From Allolobophora icterica (taxonomy: Eukaryota; Annelida; Clitellata; Crassiclitellata; Lumbricidae): DNA of 64,000 nucleotides. This document shows positions 1 through 11,309 of the stretch, piece after piece. The first letter of the stretch is position 1; every line of letters starts with the position of its first letter. A model generated the notes under the pieces. It had not been told where the DNA came from. It made no database searches and saw nothing but the letters and a program-made list of their open reading frames with translations. The stretch spans positions 4,319,730 through 4,383,729 of the forward strand of contig OY744611.1 in NCBI GenBank assembly GCA_963556255.1. The letters are read 5' to 3'. The translations under genes were made by a program, and so were the position numbers.

Positions 1-216
1 ACAGCTGCCACTCTTAAATCAGGTGATCAACGTCACGAATGGGGGAACGATAAACGCGCTCCTCCAGTACACCAGATTTGATAGTCAACTGGATTGAAGT
101 CTGGACTGTTGGGCGGCCACAGCTGCGGCGATATGAAGTCGGGTGTCTCCCGGGACAGCAGAGCAATGGTCTCACGTGCTCGGTGTGCAGGGGCACTGTC
201 TTGCTGAATGTGAAGT
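1..216 (-). pseudogene. Tc1/mariner-family transposase, C-terminal catalytic fragment, cut by the window edge
   Basis: Read on the minus strand, the segment gives the mariner-type catalytic core: a 'QQDSAPAHRA' block with the second catalytic aspartate, then 'WPPNSPDFNPVDYQIW' with the third. This is the usual mariner spacing for cut-and-paste transposases. The frame ends near the window start at a stop after a divergent tail. The N-terminal DNA-binding half is absent; the reading is interrupted near 217-222, where a different inverted-repeat segment begins. It is a dead fragment, not a host gene. Confidence comes from the two motifs, which are hard to mistake. Confidence 0.75.
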
Positions 217-221
217 AGCCG

Positions 222-454
222 CCCGATGAAAAGTAGACCCCTAAACGTTTGTCAAAAATTTGTATGTTGGAATTTTCCCCTTTTCAGTATCGCAACTCAA
301 ACGTTGATAAACTTGACAAACTCACCAACATTTCCAAACGGCGTAACGATTTCGTGGTAATATGGCTAGTGTTGTTGTTTTAAAAATTTCAGGCAAATGC
401 TAAACGTTTTGACCGAGTTATGACACTTTTTCTTGGGGTCCACTTTTCATCGGG
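222..454. mobile_element. Inverted-repeat remnant (mariner-type end or MITE)
   Basis: The ends are inverted copies of about 20 bp: CCCGATGAAAAGTAGACCCC at the left and the complement of CCCGATGAAAAGTGGACCCC at the right, with one mismatch. The interior has no reading frame. It abuts the transposase fragment on its left, so it may be the terminal part of the same mariner element after an internal deletion, or a separate MITE. Confidence 0.5.
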
Positions 455-459
455 ACACA

Positions 460-1970
460 GTGTACAATGCGAAGTGACTTCCATTTTTATTGTGACTTAG
501 ATTGATTTGCCGAATTCTACAGCTGCAGTGAGTCCATTAATAATTATTATTCTTAAGGAACATTTATATAGCGCCCCTTCAGGCTGTCTACTCAGAAACG
601 GTTTAGTTATCAGGACTGCGATTAAGTTTCTCCTCGGAATGGACTCATTTATCAATCAATCAAATCCGTTTTTATTAAACACACAAACTGCAGGTTAACA
701 GTGACAGAAAACAAACAAACAGTTTACCAGTTGAGTGTTATAAAAGGATGCCCCTAAGGGACAAGTCCCGCTAAGATGGGACACCCTGGGAGTTCACAGG
801 CTGAAACGGACAGAATAGATAGGCCTACGTATCTGGTTGAAAATTTATATAATTATCTTAACTAATAGTAAGCCAAAATTTAAACTAAAATAAAGCAAGC
901 ATTGGCTAATCAGCCAACAATTAACATCCACTGAAAGTAGACATATTATTCATATCCATGATGTAGCTGTCTTACTATCTTAAAACCTTAAGTGATCAAT
1001 CATTCAATGAATGGTAGTAATAATTACAATCAAACAGATAACAACAATGAACCTGAGTATATTATGTCGGCAATTCATGAGGTCATGTTGCTTATAATAT
1101 AGGACCTTAGCAGTGTTTTAAATCGGCTAATAGCCCGAATTGTGGTTTGTACAGCAGGTAGGAGTTCCATATTTTTTGGCCCCGGCATTTGATGGAGAAC
1201 CTTTTTACATTGATACGGGCAAACTCAGGGCGGTAATTCAGGGCGGTACGCGTCTGGTGGTGATGGATGGTTACGCCCCTCCCGAAGTAAGAAAAAAAGA
1301 CAAAGGCAGCAAATTATTATGATAACGGTACATGAAAAGACTAACATGAAATATATTTATTTGGTTAACGGTCAGAATTTGTTTATCAACGAATATTTTC
1401 TTAGTGCTTGCTCTCCAATGAGTGTTAAATAAAATAAAAAATTCGTATGGCAGTTTTTTGTAGTTTACTTAGAGGGTGAAGAACAGTCATATAATTTGAC
1501 CCCCAAGAGATATTGCAGTAAGCGATATAGGGAAAAATTAATGTATAGTACAAATTTAGTAAGATAGCGGTGGGCAGGCAATGCCTAATTCTTCTTAGAA
1601 CTCATATGTTTTTGGCTACCTTCTTCATCACTAACATGATATGAGGTTTTCCAATTGAGGTGAGAGTCAATAATGACGCCAAGGAACCTAGTGGAGTCTA
1701 CTCGCTCAATAGTAGCGTCATCAATGAAAATGGATAGATTTGGTGGGGGAAGGAGTTTTCGCTTAGAGTGGAATATTATAAAATTTGTTTTTTTTTAAAG
1801 ATTTAATGAAAGTTTATTTGCTCTAAACCAGGTTGCTATTAATTTTAGTTCACAGTTAGCTCTAGAAAATAGGTTGGTAATGGATTTATCATTGAGAAAT
1901 ACGTTGGTTATACCGCCTGCAAACGCACATTTATAGGTTACAGAACCGCTTACAACTGACCAGTGAGATA
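460..1970. other. No gene seen; AT-rich with LINE-tail remnant
   Basis: No supported coding sequence. Around 557-600 is the motif 'catttatatagcgcccc', which recurs through the window and looks like the complement of a LINE 3' end. The remainder is unremarkable AT-rich sequence. Confidence 0.5.
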
Positions 1971-1979
1971 GAAGTAAGC

Positions 1980-2045
1980 AAATAAGTAAGTATGTTCTTT
2001 AATATACCGCCTGCAAACGCACTGCGGCTAACAAACAGGTTAATC
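1980..2045 (-). repeat. SINE 3' tail (CAGTGCGTTTGCAGG family)
   Basis: On the minus strand this reads CGCAGTGCGTTTGCAGGCGG, then a short TA-rich stretch and an AAAGAACATACTTACTTA-type tail. The same block recurs at 5486, 9305, 17050, 48334 and 58440. The copy at 48334-48551 carries a tRNA-like head, so this is a tail fragment of that SINE family. Confidence 0.6.
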
Positions 2046-2265
2046 ATAAAAGAGGCGCACGAAAACAAACAGCAAATTTAAATAAGAGAGAAATAATTAA
2101 ATACAATGGAAATGAAATAAATACACCAGAATAGTAATAAAATAAAAAAGCCGTGAAGAGAAAAAAAAGACAGAAAGTCACTAATACGGACAGGAAGAAA
2201 TTAATCGTTGCCATTTTCTGAATAGGGGACCTAGAAGGCAACCAAACCCAGGGAGGGCGAATAAT

Positions 2266-3140
2266 TTATAAGTATAGCGTTCTGATAATTAAACTCCTCC
2301 TGGCCAGCGCGTCACTTCTGGGAATTTCACGGTTGTGCGGGCGGGGACGGAGCGCATAGGCACACCTCTTTATAGGGGGCAGTAGGGCATGAAGAACATG
2401 CTCAGGGTTCTGCAGAACAGCAGAGAAGAGAGCGCTATCACCCCTCTCACAGCGGGCGTCAAAGGAGTCGGTACCAGCAGGCAGGTACCCAAGTCGGACT
2501 AGTTTTTTTATGAACATGCGGAGGCGCAAACGCTGCTCAGCGTTTGTAAACCCCCACCAGGCGGGCGAGACGTAAAGTAGCCGGGCAAGCGTAGTGGCAT
2601 GAACAACGTCATGTAGGCGCTGGCCCACAAGCGCATGTGCAGTGAAGCAACGGATCGCATAAAGGGACTGACTAGCCTTAATGCAGATCCGCTGGAAATG
2701 GGAACCGAAACCCATGCAGTCGGTCAGGGTCACCCCCAGGAAGACCGCCTCAGAGACCCTGGCGATGCCAGGGACAGGGGGAGGGGGAGGATTAGCGAGT
2801 TTGGAGTTAGGGCGTCTGATTACCATTTCCTTGGACTTGGCACAGTTAAGCCCTAAGTTGCTATAGAGGCAGCCCATTTAGCAACGTGGTCCAATTCAGC
2901 TTCGGTTGATGCAATGGCTGATGCAGGGATCAGGAGATAGCAGTCGTCTGCATATTTCAGCACGCGATTAATTGGATTAACTGTTTTATGGCCTTTTATA
3001 GCAATGAGGAAATGGAGTGGTCCAGGCCAGAGCCTTGGATGATGCTAGCATTAATTTTGCAGTAAGTGGAAACTTCTCCAAGGAATTTAGTGCAATGTTG
3101 GCGGTCCGAGAGAAGAGCGAGTATCCATGCAGTTATATAA
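2266..3140 (-). pseudogene. Non-LTR retrotransposon (LINE) reverse transcriptase fragment
   Basis: The minus strand carries the middle and end of a LINE reverse transcriptase. Near 2930-2960 is 'KYADDCYLL', containing the YADD catalytic motif, preceded by a decayed 'SIIQGSG' strand. The frame breaks between this and the open part at 2266-2877, which holds the downstream thumb region with 'LNCAKSKEMVIRR' and 'ARLLYVSPAWWGFT', followed by the C-terminal 'ALRPRPHNREIP' block. At least one frameshift separates the two parts, so the copy is dead and 5'-truncated. The clade is not certain (CR1/RTE-like tail). Confidence 0.75.
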
Positions 3141-3144
3141 ATAG

Positions 3145-4670
3145 TCAGGCAGAGGTAAGGAGGTAAGAAGAAAATAAACTTAGGTACGGACCGTACGGTA
3201 TGTAATATAATGTGAGTTCAAATGATACGATGTTCAAAATCGAGTGTCAAGTGATGATTCTTCGAAGGAAGGAACTAACACAATATGAGCGGCCAAGCTG
3301 GAAACAGTTTTACACCTAATCCTAAGAGCAAGCAGACGGAACCGTGGCGTAGCCAAGCAGAAGGCGATTTCGATGTATATTAGAGGTATATTTAAGCGAT
3401 ATATAGCAAGGATTTTGCAACCATTGGCAAATTACTTTTGCACACATCATTCATTCCAGCAATGCATTTACCCATGAATGTCTGTTTTGAGACAAAAATG
3501 CTTTAGCTTCTCAACCAAGGTTGAAGCTCTACAGTAACTGGGCTACATCACAGAATATAACAATGATGTGGCGCTGTCTTTCATTACATTAGACGGAAAC
3601 AATGAAATGCCTACCCTGTATCCAGCACCTGGAGATGCAATAAGGTAGGAATCAGACTGATTGACCCACAGCACCATCCGAAGTCCATAATTGGCTCCAG
3701 GCCGAGTCGTTACGTAATTCGTTGTAGCTTAAAATCACCAGAAAATTTGATTAAGCTTTGCGAACATATCTTATAAATTAGAAAATATTTAAGATCTTTA
3801 ACAACTACGGAAGGTCTACATAGATCGTGAAACACTTTGCAGATTAGGAACGAGTTTTATCGGCAACGTAATCTAAACCACACAGTAACATCAGAAAATA
3901 CTATTTAATGATAAAAATTCAAATTTTAATGATCCTAATCATCTGCGCAGCAGTTAGGTTCAAAAACAAACCTTAATGAAAACCTGATTTTACCTAAGGC
4001 GCCTCTGAGTAGTTTAGCAGCAGTACGTGTGACTATAATTAAAAATGTCAGATGGCAAGGAACATTTATGGAACACTAAACATTATAAAATAAAATCGAC
4101 AGCATTAGGCAATGACTTTTGAGGTTGTTGGACAAAATTAATGCGAATGACAACAAAACTCCGAGAGTAGAATTTATTATTAGTTAGGCCTACTTTTGAC
4201 GGCGTCACGTATTAGTCAAATATTTCGCTACTCTCTTATCCACTCTAACGGTTAACCTAAGAAGACACTGATTTTTTTAAATTCGGATAAATTTTACATT
4301 TACAGGCCTACCGAGCACTGTCTCATGCTTACCTGGGTTGAATGTCAAACAATGTTCTCCGTCACCTGCTTTCGTTTCAAAGTCATCTCTTAAATTGCAA
4401 GGCAGATTCCCGAACGAACACTGAAATAATGACATTGTTCTCTACTTGAAATGAATTTCAATTAATTGTACAGATAAAAACAATCTGATGTTTATTTTAG
4501 GCTCCTGAATTTTTAACGGGCTAAATTGGTATGTGTACATCACCATAAATGAGCGGCTATTGCGTGCTGGGGCATCGCCAAAGCCATAAAGAAGAAGAAG
4601 AAGACATCGAACGTAAGCTTACTACTTTCATCTGCGTTCGATTTAGCGTCTAGAGTCTCAAAGGTAATGG
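3145..4670. other. No gene seen
   Basis: Mixed AT-rich DNA without a supported reading frame, splice structure or clear repeat. One AGGCCTA octamer-type motif occurs near 4190 and another near 4303. Confidence 0.4.
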
Positions 4671-4675
4671 CAAAA

Positions 4676-4877
4676 CAATAATAATATTCTTTATCATTTC
4701 AAACTGACAGACGCAGTAATATTACATTGGAACATGAAAGTACAATCAATATCTTAATTAAACACACGGTTTGGCAGCCATGCAAGGCGCCGCCCTAGGG
4801 CGGTTTACGGGAATAGATCCGCGATCCTAATGCGAACCTAATGCTCTCCTGGCCATGAGTGTTACCATTACTCTATA
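4676..4877 (-). repeat. tRNA-derived SINE, family with GGCCAGGAGAGCATA head
   Basis: The complement matches the copy at 30826-31036 along most of its length. Shared parts are a head with 'GGTAACACTCATGGCCAGGA', the 'CTAGGGCGGCGCC' block, 'TTGCATGGCTGCCA', and a 3' part ending in 'AATGTAATATTACTGCGTCTG'. The tail runs into ATT-rich repeats, as expected for a retroposed SINE. Confidence 0.65.
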
Positions 4878-4879
4878 CC

Positions 4880-5485
4880 CCTTCCCCCACCGCTACCCTC
4901 TCTGGCCGGTCCTTAGCCCTTAATTTGGCTGTGGGCTATGTTGGATGAACCGAGGGACTCCGAGTCCTGGACCTGATTCGCCGGCAAGTCGCGGAGGTTA
5001 GCAGTGATGGAAAATGAAGTGATGTAACGTGAATCGTAATCGGAATCTCGAAATTTCAAAAAACTCTACTTAAAGTTGGGTGCAGGGCATCCAACTTATT
5101 CAAGAGCACTGCATAGACTTATTAGCGTTTCAAGTCCGTTTGCCAGGAGACTAGTGAGAGAAGGAAGATGAAGGAACCGCTAAGGCGAATCCATCGAAGA
5201 CGAAAAAGACTGGAAAGCTGATGTCATTATGGAACGTGATACAATGCGACATAGTATGAAGTACGTTCTTGGACATTACGACGATCTTAAACATTACGAT
5301 GGTTTCCAGTTTCTCGAAATTTGTTCCTGTTAAGTAGTTCTAACCATACTTTGCCAGAATAACAAATTTATAACAGGTAATATTATGTTCGTGTTCGCTG
5401 CAGAAAGACACGAAAGCCACGAATTAACTCATTCAAGAGATTCTGTCTGCTGTTGTCAGTCCGACGTTGCGCGATAATGGTAAGT
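4880..5485. other. No gene seen
   Basis: No supported frame or repeat structure recognised between the SINE and the next SINE tail. Confidence 0.35.
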
Positions 5486-5530
5486 AAGTAAGTATATTCT
5501 TTATTACAACCGACTGATTATACCGCACTT
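5486..5530 (-). repeat. SINE tail fragment (AATAAAGAATATACTTACTTAC)
   Basis: The complement carries AATAAAGAATATACTTACTT, the 3' end common to the copies at 17050 and 58440. Only the tail is present. Confidence 0.5.
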
Positions 5531-5550
5531 TAGTTTACATAATTATAGTT

Positions 5551-5922
5551 CAGCGGTTCTCAAAACTTTATTTTTATTGTGCCACGAGGTAAAAAACTTG
5601 AATGTTGTCGTACCGCCATCAAAGGTCAGCTGAGAAGCAACAGGCGATCGCGACCTATACCCGTGCTAATAGAGTAGAAACATTTAAACTTGTTTCCTGT
5701 GTTTGTCCTATGAATTAGAGTCAATACTGTGTGTGTTCTAATCAAAGACATTTGATTTTATTTTATTTGAAACTACTAAGAAAAAGAAGCGCATAGCTCA
5801 TAAAAAAGATGGGCATAAACTTGTAGAGAATTTAATTTTTTTTTATTTGTTCGCGTACCACTTATAAGCGACACCCGGCTAATCACTAGTGCGGAACGCG
5901 TACCAGCTTTTGAGAACCCCTG
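5551..5922. mobile_element. hAT-type MITE with CAGCGGTTCTCAAAA ends
   Basis: The ends are inverted: CAGCGGTTCTCAAAA at the left and TTTTGAGAACCCCTG at the right. This is the CAG(N)GGTTCTCAA terminus typical of nonautonomous hAT elements and resembles the copy at 22900-23218. The interior is noncoding. A clean 8-bp TSD is not visible, so the copy is probably old. Confidence 0.65.
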
Positions 5923-5924
5923 AT

Positions 5925-6990
5925 TAAAGCATTCTTGTCGAAAATGTTTTCTTCATGAGATTCTCCGCCCGAGGTATTACTCGGTCATGCAGTACCGGCC
6001 TCGTGGAATAGTGTTGTGGCCTGAGCGGTGGGAGAGGGTTCGGAACATAATTAATCAATGACTCGACTTGACTTGAACATGACCCTGGTCACGCAGATAG
6101 TTGCTGCTTACTTTCAGGCATTCTCGGATACCAAATTCTGCCACTTTCGTGAAAGTAGTGTGCGCATGCAACTTGCCTATGGTCGTATCAGACGCACTCA
6201 ACTGTCGCTGAGTGTGTGAGAAAACGCAGTAGTCCTTGTCACATAATGTTAAATGAACCCCTAGTAGTAAGCCTTCGTTTGCCTTACACGATGTATATGA
6301 TGTAATGGTTCGTCACTTCACCACGCCTAACGTAAAGTAATAGCCTAGCTATAATACGAATCGATGTTATGAGGTTTGGGTTAGTAATGTATTCTATGGT
6401 CTTACCTCGAGTATCGTATTCTTCATTTTAACAGATACAAAACTGAAAAAGAACTCCCAGTCAAAATCTAACTGTGAGAAGTTTAACGGTTTGTGGCTGT
6501 CACCGAGTTGTTGGCTGTCACCGATTTGTTGGCTCTCACCGAGTTGGCTGTCACCGAAATGTATATCCGAAAACGGCGGCAAACGGAGTGAAGCAAGGTT
6601 TTGTGCTGCCGGACCTGAAATATTTTAACCGAACTTCAAACTCATTGGAAACTTTAAAAGCAGACGACCGCAGTTCTGATATACGGTCGAGAATGGGATC
6701 TAAAGACCACGTATGCGTCTGCAGTCGGGTAATCTTCGTATCGTCTATAGACGCAGTTTAGTCCAGAGACTTTGGTTTTCTGTGCTTTGTATTGCTTACG
6801 GACAAAATTATCAAGTCTAAGCACGACAGGAGAATTAGACAAACTAGAAGTAGTAGTTGTAGTCCAACTATCGCTACTACTACAACTATTACTACAACTA
6901 TGACTCCCACTATTGCTACTACAACAACAAATGGTGGTAATGGTAGTCGTTGTAACTGATGTAATAGACACACGCAAACATAATCATGAG
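5925..6990. other. No gene supported; low-complexity ACT/AAC-rich tract
   Basis: Around 6490-6560 a 'ttggctgtcaccga' motif is repeated about four times. Around 6845-6950 there is a degenerate trinucleotide tract (act/aca/acg). Open frames here are composed of these repeats and I do not treat them as genes. Downstream exons of the DEG/ENaC gene could lie here but none was recognised. Confidence 0.4.
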
Positions 6991-6996
6991 TAATGA

Positions 6997-7142
6997 AAAA
7001 ATCTTAACATCGTGTACCGAAGCTACTTGTACCTAAATTGCAATTTAGTTACCAATGGAAAGGAGAGCCAAAATCTTAACATCGTGTACCGAAGCTACTT
7101 GTACCTAAATTACAATTTAGTTACCAATGGAAAGGAGAGCCC
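6997..7142. repeat. 73-bp tandem duplication spanning a splice donor
   Basis: Two head-to-tail copies (6997-7069 and 7070-7142) differ at one position (aaattgcaa against aaattacaa). On the minus strand the second copy contains the end of the DEG/ENaC exon and its donor CCATTG/GTAACT. The first copy carries an identical second donor 73 bp further into the intron. Near-identity implies a recent event. Confidence 0.85.
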
Positions 7143-7713
7143 CTTTGCTGAGCATAACTTCGGAACAGATGGTTACCGTAGGAAAGCGGAGAGATCGGTT
7201 GTAAGCCACTCGATAGTTGACAATGGTTGGATATGTCAGATAATAAGATATGCGATCGTGAATCTGGAAAACCATGAAACCTGTTCCGAACAGGAGAAGC
7301 ATTGTCCATATCACCTTACGGATAATGGAACCGATTTTGTGGTTTGATGTTTTGACCAAGTAAGACAAACCAATAATGGATACTTCATTTGCAATGATTT
7401 CCATCCTGCGTCTCATGGCCATTTTTAAGATCTTGAAGAAACTCATTCCTTCATTATCCATGGTGGTTATATTCATCTCGTCCTTTATTTCATCCATGTC
7501 GCCACCCAGATTTTCCTGATCTTGATCGGTATGGCATCCGTCAGTGATCGACTCACTTTCGCAAATTCTTGTGCTTTCTCTTGTCTTTCTCTGACTTTTA
7601 TGCGCTACTGACCCTTCCTGGTTTTCTTTTAGTTGTTTAATATCTCTGCTGAACTGAGTTGACGTCGTTTCGCCTTCCTGCATGTACTCGAGAGTGAATG
7701 GATGATGGCTCAT
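7125..7713 (-). CDS. DEG/ENaC (ASIC-like) sodium channel, N-terminal exon
   Basis: This exon encodes the start of a degenerin/epithelial sodium channel subunit, a trimeric amiloride-sensitive cation channel of the plasma membrane. The ATG at 7713 has an in-frame TAG 15 bases upstream. The first ~110 residues are hydrophilic and cytoplasmic. A 'TSNHKIGSIIRKVIW' stretch then corresponds to the pre-membrane region, followed by the first transmembrane helix (VIWTMLLLFGTGFMVFQ), 'YYLTYP', and the extracellular signature 'FPTVTIC', all in family order. The exon should end at CCATTG/GTAACT (7125); an earlier donor cannot be excluded. The cysteine-rich ectodomain and second membrane helix must lie on other exons, which I could not find downstream. 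So this is either one exon of a widely spread gene or an orphan fragment. Confidence 0.72.
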
Positions 7714-7729
7714 CTTTAACTGTTTCTAC

Positions 7730-8985
7730 AGATTCAACAAAACAGGTTTGCTTACACCGGTGTGTTTAAGAACGAAAGATCTCAGTCTAACTGTAGGAAT
7801 ATAAGTTGTGAAGGCAATCTAAGAGCGGTGTGATCGAATACCAAATGGGACCCGTAGGCCATATATGGATCATTAATTATAGTTACAGCATGGTTACGCT
7901 TTAATGAGTAGATTCCTCTGACCACACAGATACACTTATCCGATGTTTAGGTGTGATTAGCCATTAGTTAGATAAGTCATTAATTTAGTTAATTGGCCAG
8001 CACAATGACCAGCAGTAGGGCATAAAATTTAACTAAGATTCAGGGATATTGTCGAGAGGCGAGACTATTTACCTTTCGTTGTCGAACGAACATAGGCCAG
8101 AATCAAACTTTAACGGTGTCTGCCATCAGTCGTCTGCTGGATATGGAAATGAGGACCAATGGAACAAGGAAGGCTTGAGTTGAAGGCTTGAGTTCGAAGT
8201 CACTGGACGTGCTGACGAAATTTTCATCTGTGACTCATGATCAGAAGGAGAAGTTAAATAGACTATCGTTTTGAACGGTGGCATTCTACGATCAGTTATC
8301 GAGGGAGTTGTGTGAACTCATTCGAAGAGGAACTAGTTGTATAACTTGTCGACCGAAAGACGAGTACAAACGGTGCGTAGCTAAAGACCTTGCCAAAGAG
8401 TCCGTAACGGCGAACGTTCTCAGTAGAATATAGCTAGAGTTCGTAAATAGCGACAAGGCGACACGAACTGTGAGGAGTGAATCCTATACGGTTAAGTTAA
8501 GGAACGTTGATCAAACATTCATCGCTTGAATATCGGTGCATCGAAATATCTACAAAACGAGCCGACACATCGACGTCAATGTCCATCATCCGCTCTACGA
8601 AGATGGCCATCTGCGACCGCCGATTAACAGTGCGAAAGGAAAGAACGATTGACTTTCTACGGTCTACGATCCAACGGGAACCATTCAACATGGGGAGGTT
8701 AGCCTAGGTGTGATATAAAACATACAATAATAATGCTGGTCATAAGTAAGAGATTAGGCCATATAAACTATTTTCATCTAGAAATCTTAACATTCTTTAT
8801 TGCGACTCTGCATTGACTGATCTGTGTTTATCTTAATTACATATTCAAAATTGACTTCTCTCCATTGGCTGATAGTTTTGGATTGTTTGATCCATTTGCA
8901 TGTGAATGAAAAGTAGGATTGAATTACAAGTAGCAGAGTACATGATCAGTGCCAGGCCCTAGAGAAATAATAACCACATATATGG
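7730..8985. other. No gene supported
   Basis: Short open frames exist on both strands at about 8500-8700 but they are mirror images of each other and show no family motif. No splice structure was recognised. Confidence 0.35.
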
Positions 8986-8990
8986 CCAAT

Positions 8991-9295
8991 AGGGACACAA
9001 GGGGCAGCCGCATAAGCTAAGACAGTCGATCGCCTGTCAATCAACAGACTGCAAAACAGGGACATAAAGAACGTCAACTGGGACACAAAGGGAAGCCGTA
9101 TACGCTTAAAACAAAGACAGTAGATCGCCTGTCAATCAACAGACGGCAAAACAGAGACATAAAGAGGAGAGTCACAAAGGAACCCGCCGCTCAGGCTAAA
9201 ACTGGGACAAAAAGAATGTCCCTGGGACACAAAGAGCTGCCGTCAGCAAACACACGGAGATATGGGACATAGAGAAACTGCCGACCAAGCGGGAG
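8991..9295. repeat. Degenerate minisatellite built on GGGACACAAAGGG
   Basis: Units of about 85-95 bp begin GGGACACAA(A/G)GGG and contain 'GATCGCCTGTCAATCAACAG' and 'GGACATAAAGA'. Two long copies are followed by shorter, more divergent ones. Confidence 0.65.
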
Positions 9296-9304
9296 CGAAG
9301 GGGA

Positions 9305-9400
9305 ATAATAATAATAATAATAATCTATTCTTTAATTAAGCGCCTGCAAACGCACTGCGCTGTACAGTAAACAGGGGTATATACAGCGTAGAACTGCTAA
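9305..9400 (-). repeat. SINE 3' part (CAGTGCGTTTGCAGG family) with ATT tail
   Basis: The complement reads GTACAGCGCAGTGCGTTTGC, then AGGCGCTTAATTAAAGAAT and an (ATT)n tail, matching the full copy at 48334-48551. Confidence 0.6.
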
Positions 9401-10590
9401 GCGGCAGATCCTTTGTTCTTGCTCATCATCACAATAATGCCCTTAAAACCCTTCGTAGTCAAGGTATTCCAACATAAACTCTTTTTAATGTTACTAGTGC
9501 AACCACAATGGCTCGGCTCATGCATGCCTCTCCTGCATGAAGAGGATTCTTAAGTAAAGACGAACTTGATCGTATTTAGATTCATTCGTCGAGCAATACG
9601 TGAAAGATTCCTTCCTTTGATCACTTTGCCAACCTAGCAGACGATCAGCTCTTTAAATCAATTGTACTTGACCTAAACATGTTCTCCGACTTTGTGTCCC
9701 CTTCGTCCAGATACTAGCCATAATCGTCTCGGTCCACACTTCTTTGTCCTACCTGATAACGACAACAAAACCTTCTTACCTAGGCTTATGTTTAAGGATA
9801 TCTATTAACACATTACTTACACCTCCTCTGCCCTCATTAGTTAATCCTCATTTCATGGTTCCTGTTAGTCCATTTTTATTGTTACTAGCTCCTAATCTTT
9901 CTTTAACTGATTTCTTTGAGAACTATTATTGCAATTATTTTAAGTAAACATTTTAATCCTCTTTTGTTTTACTTATTGTGCATTTCGTCCTACCATACAT
10001 ATAATATTCATTTAGTGTCCGTCCGACGACAAACGCTACGTCACAAAAGGTTTCTGGAATCCATTGTGGAACAGAAGCCGTTTGTGACGTCAGTACTGCC
10101 GTCTTGACGACGGCAGTCTTGACGACGGCGATCAGAGCAGTTTAACCAACGACACAATTATATAGGCCTACACTGCCGTCATAATATGACGGGCAAATAC
10201 TCCAGTTGTTAATAGTTGTGTTCTGACAAGTCTCTATTTGAATAAACGAATATATACAGGCTCAAAAGCCTCGACGATCGCCATGGTAACCAATTATTCC
10301 CATTACGTCAGACACCTCAGCATTGCAAATTTCGCGTCGGCAAATTTCTTCTCACCATAATAATATGACAAAGAAAAATTTCAGCTATTCAAAACAAACC
10401 TCTACTACATGTTCGCCTACAATCCTCGATTCGGATAACTCACTTATCCACAAAGGCTTCTTTATAATATTATTTCTTCAACGTCGTCGTTAATAGGTGG
10501 ATTTAGGTCTTACGACATTGCTATCGAACGTATACTATTAGCAGAAACCTATTTTTTGATAGATATGTGATAGCAAAGTTATAGTAGTAG
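9400..10590. other. No gene seen
   Basis: AT-rich DNA. A small direct repeat 'cttgacgacggc' occurs near 10104-10130. No supported gene. Confidence 0.35.
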
Positions 10591-10611
10591 AAAATTGATA
10601 GGGTCTTATAA

Positions 10612-10860
10612 CCTCCCGGATAGAATCCCCGGGGTAGGACATTTACCCCCCTGGACATTGACAGTGAAAATTGATAGGACTTTATCCCCCTGGACATAAT
10701 CCCCGTACATTATCCCCCGGACTGAATCCTCCCGGATAGAATCCCCGGGGTAGGACATTATCCCCCTGGACATAATCCCCCGGACATTATCCTCCGCGGA
10801 AAGAATCCTCCCGGACAGAATTCCCCCGGGGTAAGATATAATCCCCCCGGCTAGGATTAT
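10612..10860. repeat. Minisatellite of GGACATTATCCCCC / CCCGGATAGAATCC units
   Basis: Some 12-15 degenerate copies of a 12-20 bp unit (GGACATAATCCCC, CCCGGATAGAATCC, GGGGTAGGACATT) run through the segment. Units are G/C-bounded with an AT core. The open frame on the minus strand is only the translation of this repeat. Confidence 0.75.
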
Positions 10861-10892
10861 AATCACCTATATTTCGACATAGGGCCTATATA

Positions 10893-11299
10893 CACTGTGA
10901 ACGGAAAAAAACCAGACCTCTACAATAAATAGGGAAATATTGAAAATGTTATTGAGTCTAAAACTATTTTATTCCAAACTATAATCTCAGAGAATAATGC
11001 GCTAAAGCAGTTAAAAATTGACGTGACCGTGACGTCATTTGCGTGAACGTATAACTCAGGCATGGGATGAATTTGATCAAGCTGTAATCGATTCAGCAAT
11101 TAGTCAGTGGCGAGCGCGTCTTTGTGCGCGTGTTGAGGCCAAAGGAGGACATTTTGAACACACATTATAACTAAAAAATAATAGTTATATGATTCATATC
11201 CTTTAAACTGAAGTTCCACCACGTTTTATTACAATATGCAAATTATTAAAAAAATTATCGTAGTAATAAGAGAGGTCTGGTTTTTTTCCGTTCACAGTG
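10893..11299 (+). mobile_element. Deleted mariner element with transposase C-terminus
   Basis: Perfect inverted ends of 29 bp begin CACTGTGAACGGAAAAAAAC and are flanked by TA on both sides, the mariner target. Inside, at 11050-11168 on the plus strand, the frame reads '..WDEFDQAVIDSAISQWRA' followed by 'EAKGGHFEHTL' and a stop. That is the characteristic mariner transposase C-terminus. Everything upstream of it is deleted, so the element is nonautonomous. Confidence 0.85.
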
Positions 11300-11309
11300 T
11301 ATAATGACG

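Noticed and set aside
2635..2866. Two plus-strand frames inside the LINE
   Set aside because: Antisense shadows of the reverse transcriptase frame, no independent motif.
6654..6977. Ser/Thr-rich 107-codon frame near the DEG/ENaC exon
   Set aside because: Composed of act/aca triplet repeats; no DEG/ENaC cysteine pattern.
10612..10860. CRISPR-like spaced repeats
   Set aside because: Units are degenerate and lack constant-length unique spacers; the setting is an animal genome.
10606..10866. 86-codon Gly/Ile-rich minus-strand frame
   Set aside because: Encoded entirely by the GGACATTATCC minisatellite.
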